64,000 nt of DNA from Alcaligenaceae bacterium (GCA_013416405.1 JACCET010000012.1:1-64000), one strand, 5' to 3'; positions 1-9,749 are shown, numbered from the stretch's first letter. Translations and numbers: made by a program. The notes: generated from the sequence alone by a model not told the origin.

Positions 1-86
1 TTGGCTGCGAGGATTTTGTATCCCCCTTTGCCCGCGAGGTAGTCCCGAACCACTTTCAGTTTGAACCTGAGGTCGAATTTCCTCAT
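1..86 (-). CDS. IS3-family transposase OrfA, N-terminal part (cut by window edge)
   Basis: The minus strand from the ATG at 84-86 encodes 28 residues beginning MRKFDLRFKLKVVRDYLAG. This is the start of the helix-turn-helix OrfA protein of IS3-family (IS150-like) elements. The reading frame is open to the window edge, so the rest of the element lies to the left. It sits just inside the terminal inverted repeat at 101-127, the normal place for orfA. OrfA binds the ends of the element and forms the transposase by frameshifting into OrfB. Family assignment rests on the N-terminal sequence and the adjacent IR. Confidence 0.75.
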   Translation of the reverse strand, partial: MRKFDLRFKLKVVRDYLAGKGGYKILAA

Positions 87-100
87 ATGCCCTCCAAGGT

Positions 101-127
101 AGTGTCCAACTCTTGGGGGTCAGTTCA
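101..127. repeat. Terminal inverted repeat of the IS3-family element
   Basis: Read on the minus strand this begins TGAACTGACCCCCAAGAGTT, a typical IS3-family end with a TG tip, directly upstream of the orfA start. The partner IR and the target duplication lie outside the window. It marks position 127 as the edge of the insertion sequence. Confidence 0.7.
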
Positions 128-700
128 AATCCGGGGCGGTTCACAGTATACCGGCGAGAGACTTAAAGGATTGATCAAGAGGGGCGTACCGGCAACGAAG
201 ACCGACGACCACGGCAGCCTGTCGAATATCTAGAACTGGCGGGTGGAGTGCCTCCATCTTTCGAACTACTCCAGCCGCGGGTAACCGTTTCTGCACGCTT
301 GAACCAGTGTAGGACGTATCCATTGCCCGCGCCGTTTAAAGGATGGGCGACCGCGCTGGCACGGGCTGCCGCCTAACGTGCCGGCAGACACTTAAACCGG
401 ACCCGTCGATTAGAAAGGGTCGTATCGCGTATTCGACGGCATTATGTCCGGTAGCGAATTATGGCGCGCTCGAATTGCCGACGTTGCAACATCTAGGCGA
501 ATCACTGCCAAGGAGCGGTCCATAGCAGTTTGTATCGCATTAGTTGGATGCCACCTGGAACGTTATGCGCGAGTGAGTAGTCCTTGAGACCCATGTTCGT
601 GTGTAAGTAAGTTCGAGTCGTTATCGCTAGCCTATATCCGAGCCAGTATGATCGCGCTCGGGGCTCACGCCATGCTGCAGCATCTGTCTGCATGCCTTTG
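128..700. other. 573 bp without a recognisable gene
   Basis: Only short overlapping open frames occur, none with a convincing ribosome site or family resemblance. I see no tRNA, hairpin terminator or repeat array. The tetranucleotide CTAG, usually rare in proteobacterial DNA, appears several times (near 229, 492, 629 and 700). The stretch lies between an IS end and the stop codon of the FAD dehydrogenase and may be a decayed remnant. Confidence 0.5.
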
Positions 701-2527
701 CTAGGCCGGTCGGTCCACCATGTCACGCGCAGCCATGTAGCCGGCGACCATGCCTGGCCCTAACGTTGATCCGCCGCTCATGTAGTCGCCACCCATCACG
801 TTCAACATGTCATTGCCAGCCGCATAGAGACCTGGAATTACCTCACCGGATATATCGAGTGCCCGCCCATGTGCATCGCTGCGGATGCCCGCAAAAGTGC
901 CCAATTCGCCCATCACTAGCTTGACGGCACAAAAGGGTCCGCGGCCAAGCGGTGCGATACACGGATTGGGACGGTGAGACGGGTCACCGTTGTATCGGTT
1001 GTATGGATTCTCGCCACGGCCAAAGAGCGGGTCCTTGCCACTGGCAGCGCTCCGGTTGAAGTCGTCCACGGTGCGCTGGAGCTCTGCTAGGTCAATGCCG
1101 GCTTTTTTTGCGAGCGCGTCAAGCGTGTCAGCCTGAATGAGATAACCGGTGCGTAAGTGAGACTTATAGGGCACCGGCGCCGGCTTAACGGCGCCTATGC
1201 CATAGCGGCGCACGGTTGCTAGGCTGGCGACTAAGAAAGCGCAGGTTTCCGCCTCGCCGGTACAAGCCGCAGCCAGCGCCAGCCCAAAATCATGGTATGA
1301 ATTCGCCTCGTTTACGAAGCGCCGCCCTGTTCGAGTGACCGCGATAAAGCCAGGCTTCTGGCGGTCAATTAGATGGGCGAACGCTACGAATTTACCATTC
1401 TCTCGGGGCACCAGCGAAACTGGTGCCCACCCCGCTGGATTCGACAGGCGAGTATCGAAATGTGCATTTACGGCTTCCGCCATGCGGATGCCATCGCCGG
1501 TGTGGGTTTCCGGCGCTGGCGACCAGTGTTCGTATCCAGTGGGAGCGTGTGCAAAAAGCTGGCGGCGTTTTTCGATGTCATGCGGAAATCCGCCACTGGC
1601 CAATACCACTCCGCGTCTGGCATGGACTGTGCCGGTGCTCGAGGCATCGGTGAAGCGGACGCCGACCACCCGCTGTCCCTCCATAACCAATTCGCTGGCC
1701 GCGACCGAAGTATGAATGCGCACACCCCGGTCGAACGCTGATTTTGCGAGCCGTCCGATCAGTGCATTGCCGTTCGAAAGATTCATTGCACGCCCGTGTA
1801 AGAGCAGGTCACGGAAATGGCACAGCACCCGACGCGCCACGAAGCTCGTGGATTCCACCGAACGAAAAACGTTCAAAAAGTGCCTCAGGTCTGGTCCGGG
1901 CTTAATCATGAGGCCAAGGAAAGTCATCTCTGGTGACGGTGGCTTCAGGCGCGCGACTTCGCTCCCGAGTTTTCGCGCATTGTAGGACTTGGGATGAATG
2001 GTCCGGCCACCGCCGAGGTTGGCGCCGGGTATCAGGGGATGGTAGTCAGGACGGCCAACCGCGACGTCGAAAACCACCTCGGTATTTTTCTCGAGGAATT
2101 CAATCATTTCAGGACCCGCCCCCAAAAAGGCACGTGCACGTTCCTCGTCGTAATACTCCCCAGCGCATTGGCGGAAATAGGTCAGGGCATCCTCGGGAGT
2201 GTCGTGAATGCCCATCCGTTTCGCGATATGATTGCAGGGAATCCAGACGCCGCCACCCGAAATCGCCGTGATGCCACCAAAGACAGGGGCTTTCTCCAGT
2301 ACGATGACATCCATGCCCATACAGGCAGCGCTCAGTGCGGCTGTCAGGCCGCCGCCTCCGGCGCCCACCACGACCACATCGCAGTGGGCGCCATCGGTAA
2401 GGCGTGCGTCCGGTGCATCATGATGGCGTCGCTGCATTCCTGCGCTGGCGACCGTCTCCTTAGAAGATTCAACGGACATGGAGGCGCTCGCTGATAGGGT
2501 CTGCAAGAGTTGGTTAAAAATTTTCAA
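701..2527 (-). CDS. FAD-dependent dehydrogenase (fumarate reductase / 3-ketosteroid dehydrogenase superfamily)
   Basis: 608 residues. A dinucleotide-binding motif (VVVGAGGGGLTAALSAA) lies near residues 51-67, and a long FAD_binding_2-type domain follows, ending in the family's GLYAAGNDM and GGSTLGPGMVAGYMAARD segments that close the FAD site. Family members desaturate or reduce keto-steroids, fumarate-like acids or related substrates; the substrate here cannot be read from sequence. The start is TTG, chosen because AGGAG lies 5 nt upstream; an internal ATG at MSVESS is an alternative. It is the last gene of a minus-strand unit with the next dehydrogenase and a Bug receptor, so the three may handle one imported compound. 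It is not an obvious paralogue of its neighbour beyond the shared fold. Confidence 0.85.
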   Translation of the reverse strand: MKIFNQLLQTLSASASMSVESSKETVASAGMQRRHHDAPDARLTDGAHCDVVVVGAGGGGLTAALSAACMGMDVIVLEKAPVFGGITAISGGGVWIPCNHIAKRMGIHDTPEDALTYFRQCAGEYYDEERARAFLGAGPEMIEFLEKNTEVVFDVAVGRPDYHPLIPGANLGGGRTIHPKSYNARKLGSEVARLKPPSPEMTFLGLMIKPGPDLRHFLNVFRSVESTSFVARRVLCHFRDLLLHGRAMNLSNGNALIGRLAKSAFDRGVRIHTSVAASELVMEGQRVVGVRFTDASSTGTVHARRGVVLASGGFPHDIEKRRQLFAHAPTGYEHWSPAPETHTGDGIRMAEAVNAHFDTRLSNPAGWAPVSLVPRENGKFVAFAHLIDRQKPGFIAVTRTGRRFVNEANSYHDFGLALAAACTGEAETCAFLVASLATVRRYGIGAVKPAPVPYKSHLRTGYLIQADTLDALAKKAGIDLAELQRTVDDFNRSAASGKDPLFGRGENPYNRYNGDPSHRPNPCIAPLGRGPFCAVKLVMGELGTFAGIRSDAHGRALDISGEVIPGLYAAGNDMLNVMGGDYMSGGSTLGPGMVAGYMAARDMVDRPA

Positions 2528-2595
2528 AAGGTCTCCTGTGCAATGATTGAGCCGCCAAGCTCGGGACGCGCGTCGTTGGCATAGTCGCTTGCCTC

Positions 2596-4077
2596 TCAGG
2601 AGCTAGTGGCAGCGGGGTATTCGGCTGCATGACGACCGGCGCGGAGGCCAGATACGAACGCCCACCCAAGGTGGTGGCCGTGTCCATACAGAAGCAAGCC
2701 GCCCTGACCAGCCGAGCCCGCCGCGAACAGACCAGCAATTGGGTTACCGTCTTCGCCGATGACCGCGTGCCGATCGTCGACCTTTAACCCTCCCTCTGTC
2801 ATGACCACATAGCTTTTGACAGGGCCTAGCACAACGAAGGGTGGCGTTGGACGTCTGCCTGCTCGGTCACCTGCGGTGAGTGCAGTTACAAGCATCGAGG
2901 CGTCCATGCCTAATTGTTTAGCCATTGCGGGCAGCGAGTTTGCCTCATGATAGACGTCGCGGCGATTGCGCCTGTAGTCCGCCAAGTATGCATGCGCCAC
3001 ATTAGGCGCAGTCGAAATGAAATTCGGCCAAGCAGTGAATCTCTTGGCCAAAGTGCCGTCTAGAACGATGTAACCACGGCCTTCGGGTTGCGTCACTAAT
3101 GCGGCGGCAGGTTTATCGAGCTCGTTTGTGAAGCGCTCGCCCCTGGCGTTGACAAGAACCGCACCAGCCCCAAACAAACCCGGATCAGGACTTAAAGCCG
3201 TTGTGACAAAGCTCATCAGAATGGGACGAATGACAGCCTGCGGCAAGTGCCTCATGGCGAAAGTGGCAAGCCTAGCGACTATTGTATAGGGCGGGACGCG
3301 TGTAATCCATGAGGGCGATGTGGGCGGTATGAATCGCATGAGAGGCCCGTGAGCTAGATTGCCATTCAGTACAGTTGCACCAATGGCGAGCGCCATGTCG
3401 TGCCCATCGCCGGTGGCCGTGACATTGACTGGATCAGTTCGAGAAACGATCTCGGATACATATCTCCTTTTAAGATCATGGCCGCCGCTAAAGTCGCCGC
3501 TAGTCAAAACGACAGCCCGACGGGCACGGAAATACCGGGTCTCCCCATCGGGGTCTATCGTCTCAACGCCAGCCACACGGCGGTTCTCCATACAGAAGGC
3601 TACAGCGCGCGTCGATGTCCTTATATCAACGCCGAGCCTTCGGCATAAGCGCCCTAGGTGATAGGGATATGCTCGGGATCCTGGAACCACGTTGTGCATG
3701 CGTGGATGCCGGTGCGGCAACTCAAGCGCCGGCCCCATGAAGACGAGTCCGTTGGATTGCAGCCAATCGAACATGGCTGGCGCGTTATCAACCAGGATGC
3801 GACGCAGCGCCAGGTTGTCAAAGCACTCCATCTCCCCTGCGAACTTCCCAAGATCTTCGAAGTGCGCATCGGGCGTGTCATCGGTAATGCCCACGCGGCG
3901 CTGATGTGATGTTCCCGTTGCTGAGACTGAACCGACTGCCCAGGCCGTGCTGCCCCCGAGTTTCGCGTTCTTCTCGAGCAGGATGACCTTGGCTCCTGCC
4001 TTGGCGGCCTCGGATGCTGCGGCCAAGCCGGATCCCCCACCTCCCAGCACGATTACGTCGGCGTGTTCTTCGATCAT
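2596..4077 (-). CDS. FAD-binding dehydrogenase (flavocytochrome c / KstD-like)
   Basis: 493 residues, starting with a Rossmann motif (DVIVLGGGGSGLAAASEAAK, residues 8-27) and ending with GLFAAGSAGQGG and YGHGHHLGWAFVSGLRAGRHAA, the FAD-closing elements of the fumarate-reductase/succinate-dehydrogenase flavoprotein superfamily. No haem or Fe-S motif is present and there is no signal peptide, so it is a soluble cytosolic flavoprotein. GGAG lies 6 nt before the ATG. It lies 68 bp upstream of the second FAD dehydrogenase and 122 bp downstream of the Bug receptor, all on the same strand, which suggests co-transcription. Its substrate is unknown; a role in feeding an aromatic or cyclic acid into the divergent gentisate operon is inference from position only. 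Confidence 0.85.
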   Translation of the reverse strand: MIEEHADVIVLGGGGSGLAAASEAAKAGAKVILLEKNAKLGGSTAWAVGSVSATGTSHQRRVGITDDTPDAHFEDLGKFAGEMECFDNLALRRILVDNAPAMFDWLQSNGLVFMGPALELPHRHPRMHNVVPGSRAYPYHLGRLCRRLGVDIRTSTRAVAFCMENRRVAGVETIDPDGETRYFRARRAVVLTSGDFSGGHDLKRRYVSEIVSRTDPVNVTATGDGHDMALAIGATVLNGNLAHGPLMRFIPPTSPSWITRVPPYTIVARLATFAMRHLPQAVIRPILMSFVTTALSPDPGLFGAGAVLVNARGERFTNELDKPAAALVTQPEGRGYIVLDGTLAKRFTAWPNFISTAPNVAHAYLADYRRNRRDVYHEANSLPAMAKQLGMDASMLVTALTAGDRAGRRPTPPFVVLGPVKSYVVMTEGGLKVDDRHAVIGEDGNPIAGLFAAGSAGQGGLLLYGHGHHLGWAFVSGLRAGRHAAEYPAATSS

Positions 4078-4199
4078 GATGTCTCCGATTGCAAATTCAA
4101 TGGCCGGCTAGCCCGACTGGATGACCGCTACCACCGATATTCTGGGATTCGCCGTTGATGAGCAATATCATGACTTCAATCCTTTTTTGATAGCGAAAC

Positions 4200-5156
4200 C
4201 TACTGAGGCTTGATACCGGCTGCCTGGAGAAGTGGCGCCATGCGATCTTTGTAGTTATTCATTTGTCTTGCCAATGCGTCAGGACCCGTATCTGAAGGTA
4301 TTTCGATAGCAATGTCTCTCATGCGTTTCTTCATGTCGGGCGTGGACAACACTTTACTGAGCGCATCATGCAATTTTTGCACGACGTCTTTGGGCATGTC
4401 GGCCGGACCGGCTACCCCATACCACGTCTGCACGTCGACATTACTGCCGGTAAAGATTTCGGCCATAGTTGGCGTATCAGGCAAGAACGCCAGTCGGTCG
4501 CGACTGGACACGGCGAGCGCACGCACCTTGCCAGATGTGACATGCGGCATTATGGTGGGCGTGGTCAAAGTAAGGGATATCTGGTTGCCAAGCAGGTCAC
4601 TCGTCAGCGGCCCGGCTCCTTTGAAGTTAGCGACTATGAAGTTGATACCGGACAGGCTTTGGAGCATCGACGCGATCACAAGTGAGTTCACTTCCGACAC
4701 GCCAAGCGACACATCGCCGGGATTAGCTTTGGCATACTTCAACATTTCGTCCATGTTCTTGTATGGCTGTTCGGAGTTTGCAGATAGCACGAAAGCTTGC
4801 GTGCCCACCAATGCGACCGGAGTGAAATCCGTAATCGGATTGAAGGGTACGCTTTTCACCAAGTACGGCGTGAGAACGTGTGTACCCGGCATTAGGAAAA
4901 GTGTGTAACCGTCGGATGGCGATTTAGCGACGCGATCGGCCCCAATCACTGTTAGGCCACCCGGGCGATTATCGACTACGATCGGTTGCTGAAGCACTTT
5001 CGAGAGCTGTTCTGCCATTGGCCGCGCTATAGCATCAGCGCTACCTCCAGCGCTAAAGGGCACGATCAGCCTGATGGGGCTAGACGGGTAAGGCTGGGCA
5101 AGTGTAGCTTTAACCAACCCGAATGTTAGCGTCAAAATTATTAACCAAGTGCGCAT
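4200..5156 (-). CDS. Bug-family (TctC-like) tripartite tricarboxylate transporter substrate-binding protein
   Basis: 318 residues. Residues 1-20 are a Sec signal peptide (MRTWLIILTLTFGLVKATLA). The mature protein begins with the family motif YPSSPIRLIVPFSAGGSADA and contains the invariant region VVDNRPGGLTVIGAD. These periplasmic receptors bind carboxylated metabolites and are hugely expanded in Bordetella, Achromobacter and relatives, most without dedicated membrane partners, as here. The ATG at 5156 is preferred over an upstream in-frame start because AGGAG lies 8-9 nt before it and the signal peptide starts there. It opens the minus-strand unit that diverges from the gentisate operon, so its ligand is plausibly an aromatic or related acid. 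Confidence 0.9.
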   Translation of the reverse strand: MRTWLIILTLTFGLVKATLAQPYPSSPIRLIVPFSAGGSADAIARPMAEQLSKVLQQPIVVDNRPGGLTVIGADRVAKSPSDGYTLFLMPGTHVLTPYLVKSVPFNPITDFTPVALVGTQAFVLSANSEQPYKNMDEMLKYAKANPGDVSLGVSEVNSLVIASMLQSLSGINFIVANFKGAGPLTSDLLGNQISLTLTTPTIMPHVTSGKVRALAVSSRDRLAFLPDTPTMAEIFTGSNVDVQTWYGVAGPADMPKDVVQKLHDALSKVLSTPDMKKRMRDIAIEIPSDTGPDALARQMNNYKDRMAPLLQAAGIKPQ

Positions 5157-5273
5157 TTTCAGTGTCTCCTTGCCTTTGTGCCCGCAGGCGATAGCGGCCA
5201 AATGACGCCGCAGCTTTTATGCGTATTATGCGGCCAGAGCCATGTCTGTAAAAATGATGAATTGATATCATGT

Positions 5274-5289
5274 ATACCCGTATTTGTAT
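5274..5289. promoter_or_regulatory. ATAC-N8-GTAT palindrome, site 1 (candidate operator)
   Basis: A dyad ATAC-CCGTATTT-GTAT lies 118 bp upstream of the Bug gene in the divergent control region. Read on the minus strand, this site and its surroundings match site 2 (5629-5644) at 16 of 22 positions, so the two face each other. The rest of 5157-5751 contains no gene. The cognate regulator is not in the window. Confidence 0.45.
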
Positions 5290-5628
5290 GTGCCGGTCGT
5301 TTTATAGTGACTGATACAACCTTACTTGTCAGGCAGGCTTCCCGTTTGAAGTAGTCTCTCGCATGCGAGCGCCGAGATCGGCCAGGTCAATTGACAGCTC
5401 TTAGAGCCAACCGAGACTACGGCAAATAGAGCAGGCCACTCGGGTCATAGTCTGCACAGCGCACCCAGTATTCCACGTTCACATGCCATTGGATCTGGAT
5501 CGTTCAAGTTCCCGAAAGCATCACGGAAACTCATTTGTAGGCACGCTTGAATCGTTCGTAGCCGTTACCGACGCTCTAATCGCTACATCTTTGTTCCAAT
5601 TAAAGGGGGGGGCACCACTGGATGATAT

Positions 5629-5644
5629 ATACAAAAATAGGTAT
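5629..5644. promoter_or_regulatory. ATAC-N8-GTAT palindrome, site 2 (candidate operator)
   Basis: The dyad ATAC-AAAAATAG-GTAT lies 108 bp before the gentisate dioxygenase start. It is followed by TGATA, as in the reverse complement of site 1. One site near each divergent promoter is the pattern of a shared regulator of the Bug/dehydrogenase unit and the gentisate operon. Confidence 0.45.
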
Positions 5645-5751
5645 GGGTGATAAAAAAATACTCTTTTTAAAGTAATGCCTTAAGCGGCATACTGCATCCC
5701 ATAGCAGCCAGTGAAATGCTGACGGCCATACGAATATAGATAGGACTTTCA

Positions 5752-6807
5752 ATGCTGAAACCAATTACGACGCAAACAGAGCGGGAAGCGTACTACTCTC
5801 GCATTAGTAAGAAGCATATGGCTCCTTTATGGGAGTCTCTGCACAGCTTGGTTCCGCAGTATCCCTCTACCCGTTGCATACCTGCGATTTGGAGATACGA
5901 AGACGTTCGAGACGCGATCATGGAATCCGGCGACTTGATTACATCCGAGGAAGCAGTCCGGCGCGTGCTCATCCTCGAGAACCCAGGGATGACCGGCGAG
6001 GCCAGTATCACGCAGACGCTATACGCCGGTTTGCAACTCATCTTACCGGGCGAAGTGGCGCCCAGCCACCGTCATGTGCAGTCCGCGCTCCGATTCATTA
6101 TCGAAGGATCAGGAGCTTATACCTCGGTTGATGGCGAGCGGACTACTATGCGTCCGGGAGACTTTATCATTACGCCCTCATGGACCTGGCATGACCACGG
6201 AAATATAAGTGAAGCCGACGGCGGCGAGCCCGTAGTTTGGCTGGATGGACTCGACATTCCCTTGATCAGCGTGTTGGACACTGGGTTTGCTGAAAACTAT
6301 CCAGAGCCCGAACAACCGATTATCCGTTCTGACGGCGACAGCTATGCGCGGTACGGCCACAACATGGTGCCGGTGCGGCATGTATCGAAGTCTAGGACGT
6401 CTCCTATTTTCAATTACCCCTATGATCGTAGCCGTGAAGCCCTCGCTAGGCTGGCCACGCATAGCCCCGTGGATGAGTGGGATGGTGTGAAGCTACGCTA
6501 TGTTGACCCAAGCACAGGAGGTTATGCCATGCCAACTATAGCTACATTTATGCAACTTCTTCCCGCAAATTTCAGAGGGAAAAGCTATCGCAGCACTGAC
6601 GCCACCGTATTTTGTGTCGTAGAGGGGACGGGCGTGGTGAATATTGGACAAGAGGTCTTCGAGTTTGGTCCACGGGATGTCTTTGTGATGCCGTCCTGGG
6701 CCTCAATTTCCTTGAGTGCGGGCCAAAGGGATGTCGTACTTTTCAGTTATTCAGACAGGCCGGTACAAGACGCATTAGGACTATTGCGTGAGGAACGCGT
6801 TCCTTGA
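5752..6807 (+). CDS. nagI: Gentisate 1,2-dioxygenase
   Basis: 351 residues, bicupin. The N-terminal cupin carries the iron ligands His106 and His108 ([13 protein letters not shown]) and a third in the segment SWTWHDHG (147 or 149); the C-terminal cupin (residues about 255-335) lacks the complete His set, as is usual. The enzyme opens the ring of gentisate (2,5-dihydroxybenzoate) to maleylpyruvate using Fe(II) and O2 in the cytosol. It is the first gene of a tight four-gene plus-strand operon containing the two downstream steps and a hydroxylase that makes gentisate. The length matches the family. The symbol follows the nag naming of Ralstonia and Polaromonas. Confidence 0.93.
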   Translation: MLKPITTQTEREAYYSRISKKHMAPLWESLHSLVPQYPSTRCIPAIWRYEDVRDAIMESGDLITSEEAVRRVLILENPGMTGEASITQTLYAGLQLILPGEVAPSHRHVQSALRFIIEGSGAYTSVDGERTTMRPGDFIITPSWTWHDHGNISEADGGEPVVWLDGLDIPLISVLDTGFAENYPEPEQPIIRSDGDSYARYGHNMVPVRHVSKSRTSPIFNYPYDRSREALARLATHSPVDEWDGVKLRYVDPSTGGYAMPTIATFMQLLPANFRGKSYRSTDATVFCVVEGTGVVNIGQEVFEFGPRDVFVMPSWASISLSAGQRDVVLFSYSDRPVQDALGLLREERVP

Positions 6808-6857
6808 CGACCAGGGCACAAATAATCTTTGAAGACACTAAGGAGCAAAGCTCGACT

Positions 6858-7553
6858 ATGGCCTATGCTGTAACCCTACCCCCGATTGTCACTGTGCCCG
6901 TTGAGGGGACCATTGATCTTTTCCCCGTGCGACGGGTGTATTGTGTGGGACGAAACTACGCCGCGCACGCACGCGAAATGGGTTTCGACGACCGAGACCC
7001 CCCGTTTTTCTTCTGTAAACCCGCTGATTCGATTCGCCCGGTCGGAAAGGGTGAGACGTTGGAATTTCTCTATCCGCCGAAAACGTCGAACCTCCATTAC
7101 GAGATAGAGCTCGTGGCGGCTATAGGTATGTCGGGCTCCGATATACCATTAGAGAAGGCGTTAACCCATGTGTATGGATACGGCGTAGGGCTGGATATGA
7201 CTCGTCGAGACTTGCAGATGAAGATGAGAGAAATGGGCCGGCCATGGGAGCTCGGCAAGGCATTTGACTACAGCGCGCCGATCGGTACGTTGCACAAGGC
7301 GGAGCAGGTCATTGACATTGCGGAAGCCAGCATCTGGCTCAAGGTCAATGGTGAAGACAAACAACGCAGCAGTATCCCGTACCTTATCTGGTCAGTAGCG
7401 GAAACCATAAGCTATTTGTCTCGCTACTTTAAGCTCGAAGCTGGGGATCTCGTCTACACCGGAACACCCGAGGGCGTGGGCCCCGTAGTGAAGGGAGATG
7501 TAATGGAAGGAGGGATAGACGGGCTTGGAACGATAACGGTAAAGGTAGTTTAA
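6858..7553 (+). CDS. nagK: Fumarylpyruvate hydrolase (FAH family)
   Basis: 231 residues of the fumarylacetoacetate hydrolase fold. The metal-binding acidic residues are in [11 protein letters not shown] and [13 protein letters not shown], and the family signature [14 protein letters not shown] closes the active site near residue 203. It splits fumarylpyruvate to fumarate and pyruvate, the last step of the gentisate route. An in-frame TTG overlaps the stop codon of the dioxygenase gene, but the ATG at 6858 is preferred because AAGGAG precedes it and the family's N-terminus starts there. It lies 2 bp upstream of the isomerase gene. The pathway context makes fumarylpyruvate a better substrate guess than fumarylacetoacetate. 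Confidence 0.9.
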   Translation: MAYAVTLPPIVTVPVEGTIDLFPVRRVYCVGRNYAAHAREMGFDDRDPPFFFCKPADSIRPVGKGETLEFLYPPKTSNLHYEIELVAAIGMSGSDIPLEKALTHVYGYGVGLDMTRRDLQMKMREMGRPWELGKAFDYSAPIGTLHKAEQVIDIAEASIWLKVNGEDKQRSSIPYLIWSVAETISYLSRYFKLEAGDLVYTGTPEGVGPVVKGDVMEGGIDGLGTITVKVV

Positions 7554-7555
7554 AC

Positions 7556-8194
7556 ATGCAACTATATAGCTTCTTCAATAGCTCAACCTCATACCGCGTA
7601 CGCATCGCGCTGGCGCTGAAGCAGATCGCTTACGAATGCCTTCCTGTGAACATTCGCACTCTCGGACACAGGGAACCTGAATACGTAAGAAGGAACCCCA
7701 GTGAAGGTGTGCCGCTTCTTGTGGATGACGGGTTCAACTTGAGTCAATCTATAGCAATCATCGATTACTTAGACGCTAAGTATTCAGAGCCCAGACTCAT
7801 TCCTGAAGAGACGCATCGCCGTGCGCGGGTGCTCGAGATAGCCAATCTTATCGGGTCCGATGTGCACCCGCTTAACAATTTGAAAGTGCTTCGATATTTA
7901 TCGACAGTCATCAATATTAGCGATGATGCGAAGACACAGTGGTATCACCATTGGATCGACGAGGGGGCACGTTCTCTCGAAGCACTATTAGCCCAGGTAG
8001 GGTCCGGCGATTATTGCCTGGGCAACGAGCCGACGCTTGCTGATTGTTGCCTGATCCCGCAAGTGGCGAACGCAGAAAGAATGGGCTGCAGTCTGGACAA
8101 ATTTTCGCGCGTTGTGAGGGTTTACAACCATTGCATTACGTTGCCCGCCTTTCAGAAAGCAGCGCCCTCGCAACAGCCTGATTATGTTGCATAG
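7556..8194 (+). CDS. nagL: Maleylpyruvate isomerase (zeta-class glutathione S-transferase)
   Basis: 212 residues with a thioredoxin-like N-terminal domain carrying the zeta signature SSTSYRVRIAL (residues 9-19; the common Cys of SSCS is Thr here), QSIAIIDYL for the glutathione site, and an all-alpha C-terminal domain. It converts maleylpyruvate to fumarylpyruvate with glutathione as cofactor. Zeta GSTs also include maleylacetoacetate isomerase of tyrosine breakdown; the gentisate neighbours argue for the maleylpyruvate form. It is translationally close to the hydrolase gene (2 bp gap) and 25 bp before the hydroxylase gene. Confidence 0.9.
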   Translation: MQLYSFFNSSTSYRVRIALALKQIAYECLPVNIRTLGHREPEYVRRNPSEGVPLLVDDGFNLSQSIAIIDYLDAKYSEPRLIPEETHRRARVLEIANLIGSDVHPLNNLKVLRYLSTVINISDDAKTQWYHHWIDEGARSLEALLAQVGSGDYCLGNEPTLADCCLIPQVANAERMGCSLDKFSRVVRVYNHCITLPAFQKAAPSQQPDYVA

Positions 8195-8219
8195 TGTCCC
8201 AATGAACAGGTGAGAGTAA

Positions 8220-9443
8220 ATGAAAAAGATTAACACGGGACGCAAGGTCATTATCGTCGGGGGAGGGATTGGAGGATTGGCTGCGGCCCTCGCATTGACA
8301 CGCCAAGGACTTGAAGTCTTATTGCTTGAACAAGCCGACGAGATTGGGGAGATCGGTGCTGGTATACAGCTTAGCCCTAACGCGTTCGCGGCCCTCGATG
8401 CGTTGGGCGCCGGAGCAGCTGCACGAAAATGTGCCGTGTTCACCGATCACATCATCATGATGGACGCTGTGGACGGGCGAGAGGTCGTCCGTATTGACAC
8501 CGGGAAAGCCTATCGCGACAAGTTCGGCGGACCGTATGCGGTGATACATCGTGCAGATATACATCGCGCTATTCTGGAAGCCGTTCAGGAGAACCCATTG
8601 ATTGGGTTCAAAACCTCGACTCATATTTCAGATATTATTATCAGCGAAAATGGTGTCGAAGTCTTCGACAGTGACGGCGTTTCTTACAAGGCAGATGCCG
8701 TTATTGGTTGCGACGGCGTCAAGTCGGTCATTCGGGAGAAGACCATAGGCGGGGCGTACCGAGTCACCGGCCACGTGGTGTACCGTGCCGTGGTCGAGCA
8801 GGCCGCTATGCCTGCAGACTTACGTATCAATGCGCCGGTCCTATGGGCAGGTCCCCGATGTCATCTCGTGCACTATCCCTTGCGCGGTGGTCAGCAATAC
8901 AATTTAGTGGTGACTTTCCATAGCCGTGAGCAAGAAGAATGGGGTGTAAGGGAAGGAAGCAAAGAAGAGGTGCTTTCCTATTTCGAAGGCATTCATCCTC
9001 GGCCTCGACAGATGTTGGATTGCCCGAGTTCATGGAAACGTTGGGCAACTGCTGATCGGGATCCGGTTGAGTCATGGGGCGAGGGCTTATGCACCTTACT
9101 TGGCGACGCAGCACACCCTATGACTCAGTACATGGCTCAAGGTGCCTGCATGGCTCTTGAAGATGCGGTGACGCTAGGTGCGGCGGTGAAGAGAATGGGC
9201 GGAGACCTCGATGCCGCTTTTCGCCTATATGAATCGGTTCGTATCCCGCGTACTGCGCGGGTTGTGTGGTCTACGCGTGAAATGGGGCGTATTTACCACG
9301 CGAAAGGCGTCGAACGGCTAGTCCGTAACAAAATATGGAAAGGAAAGTCACAGGAACACTTCTACACCGCTTTGGAATGGCTTTATGGATGGCGTATGGA
9401 AACATGCTTGGCAGATCACTCTTTCGCGCCCGCACAGTTATAA
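8220..9443 (+). CDS. nagX: FAD-dependent monooxygenase, 3-hydroxybenzoate 6-hydroxylase type
   Basis: 407 residues, class A flavoprotein hydroxylase. It has the GxGxxG FAD motif (IVGGGIGGLAAALAL, residues 12-26), the DG motif (VIGCDGVKSVIRE, about 160-172) and the GD motif (LLGDAAHPMTQYMAQGACMA, about 293-312). Such enzymes use NADH and O2 to hydroxylate 3-hydroxybenzoate para to the existing hydroxyl, giving gentisate, so the operon runs from 3-hydroxybenzoate to fumarate and pyruvate. Salicylate hydroxylases of the same fold are the main alternative; the gentisate genes in the operon favour a gentisate-forming enzyme. It is the last gene of the operon. Confidence 0.85.
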   Translation: MKKINTGRKVIIVGGGIGGLAAALALTRQGLEVLLLEQADEIGEIGAGIQLSPNAFAALDALGAGAAARKCAVFTDHIIMMDAVDGREVVRIDTGKAYRDKFGGPYAVIHRADIHRAILEAVQENPLIGFKTSTHISDIIISENGVEVFDSDGVSYKADAVIGCDGVKSVIREKTIGGAYRVTGHVVYRAVVEQAAMPADLRINAPVLWAGPRCHLVHYPLRGGQQYNLVVTFHSREQEEWGVREGSKEEVLSYFEGIHPRPRQMLDCPSSWKRWATADRDPVESWGEGLCTLLGDAAHPMTQYMAQGACMALEDAVTLGAAVKRMGGDLDAAFRLYESVRIPRTARVVWSTREMGRIYHAKGVERLVRNKIWKGKSQEHFYTALEWLYGWRMETCLADHSFAPAQL

Positions 9444-9749
9444 AGCGTCAATGAATTACTCGACCTGCGCGCTCTGCGCTACGGATGGAGCTTCCTGGCG
9501 TATTAACGAGCCTTGGCCGGTTCCTGATCAATAATTACCCGTGAGCACTCAGACAGGATCGTTTTTGGCGGCGTTTTCGTCTCAGCAATAGTGAGCGCCA
9601 CAGGCGCACATGCGGCGGCGGTCTTTGAGCCTCTTTCTTACGATAGTGCCGCATTGTGCCCGTCATTTGTGAGACTACACTCATCGCAGTAGCGCGTGCG
9701 ACCAGAATGACAGGCGATACATCGAAAAAATGCATGAAGACCTCACGCT

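Noticed and set aside
343-726. Short open frames on both strands in the IS-adjacent block
   Set aside because: No ribosome site, no family resemblance and mutually overlapping; treated as chance frames.
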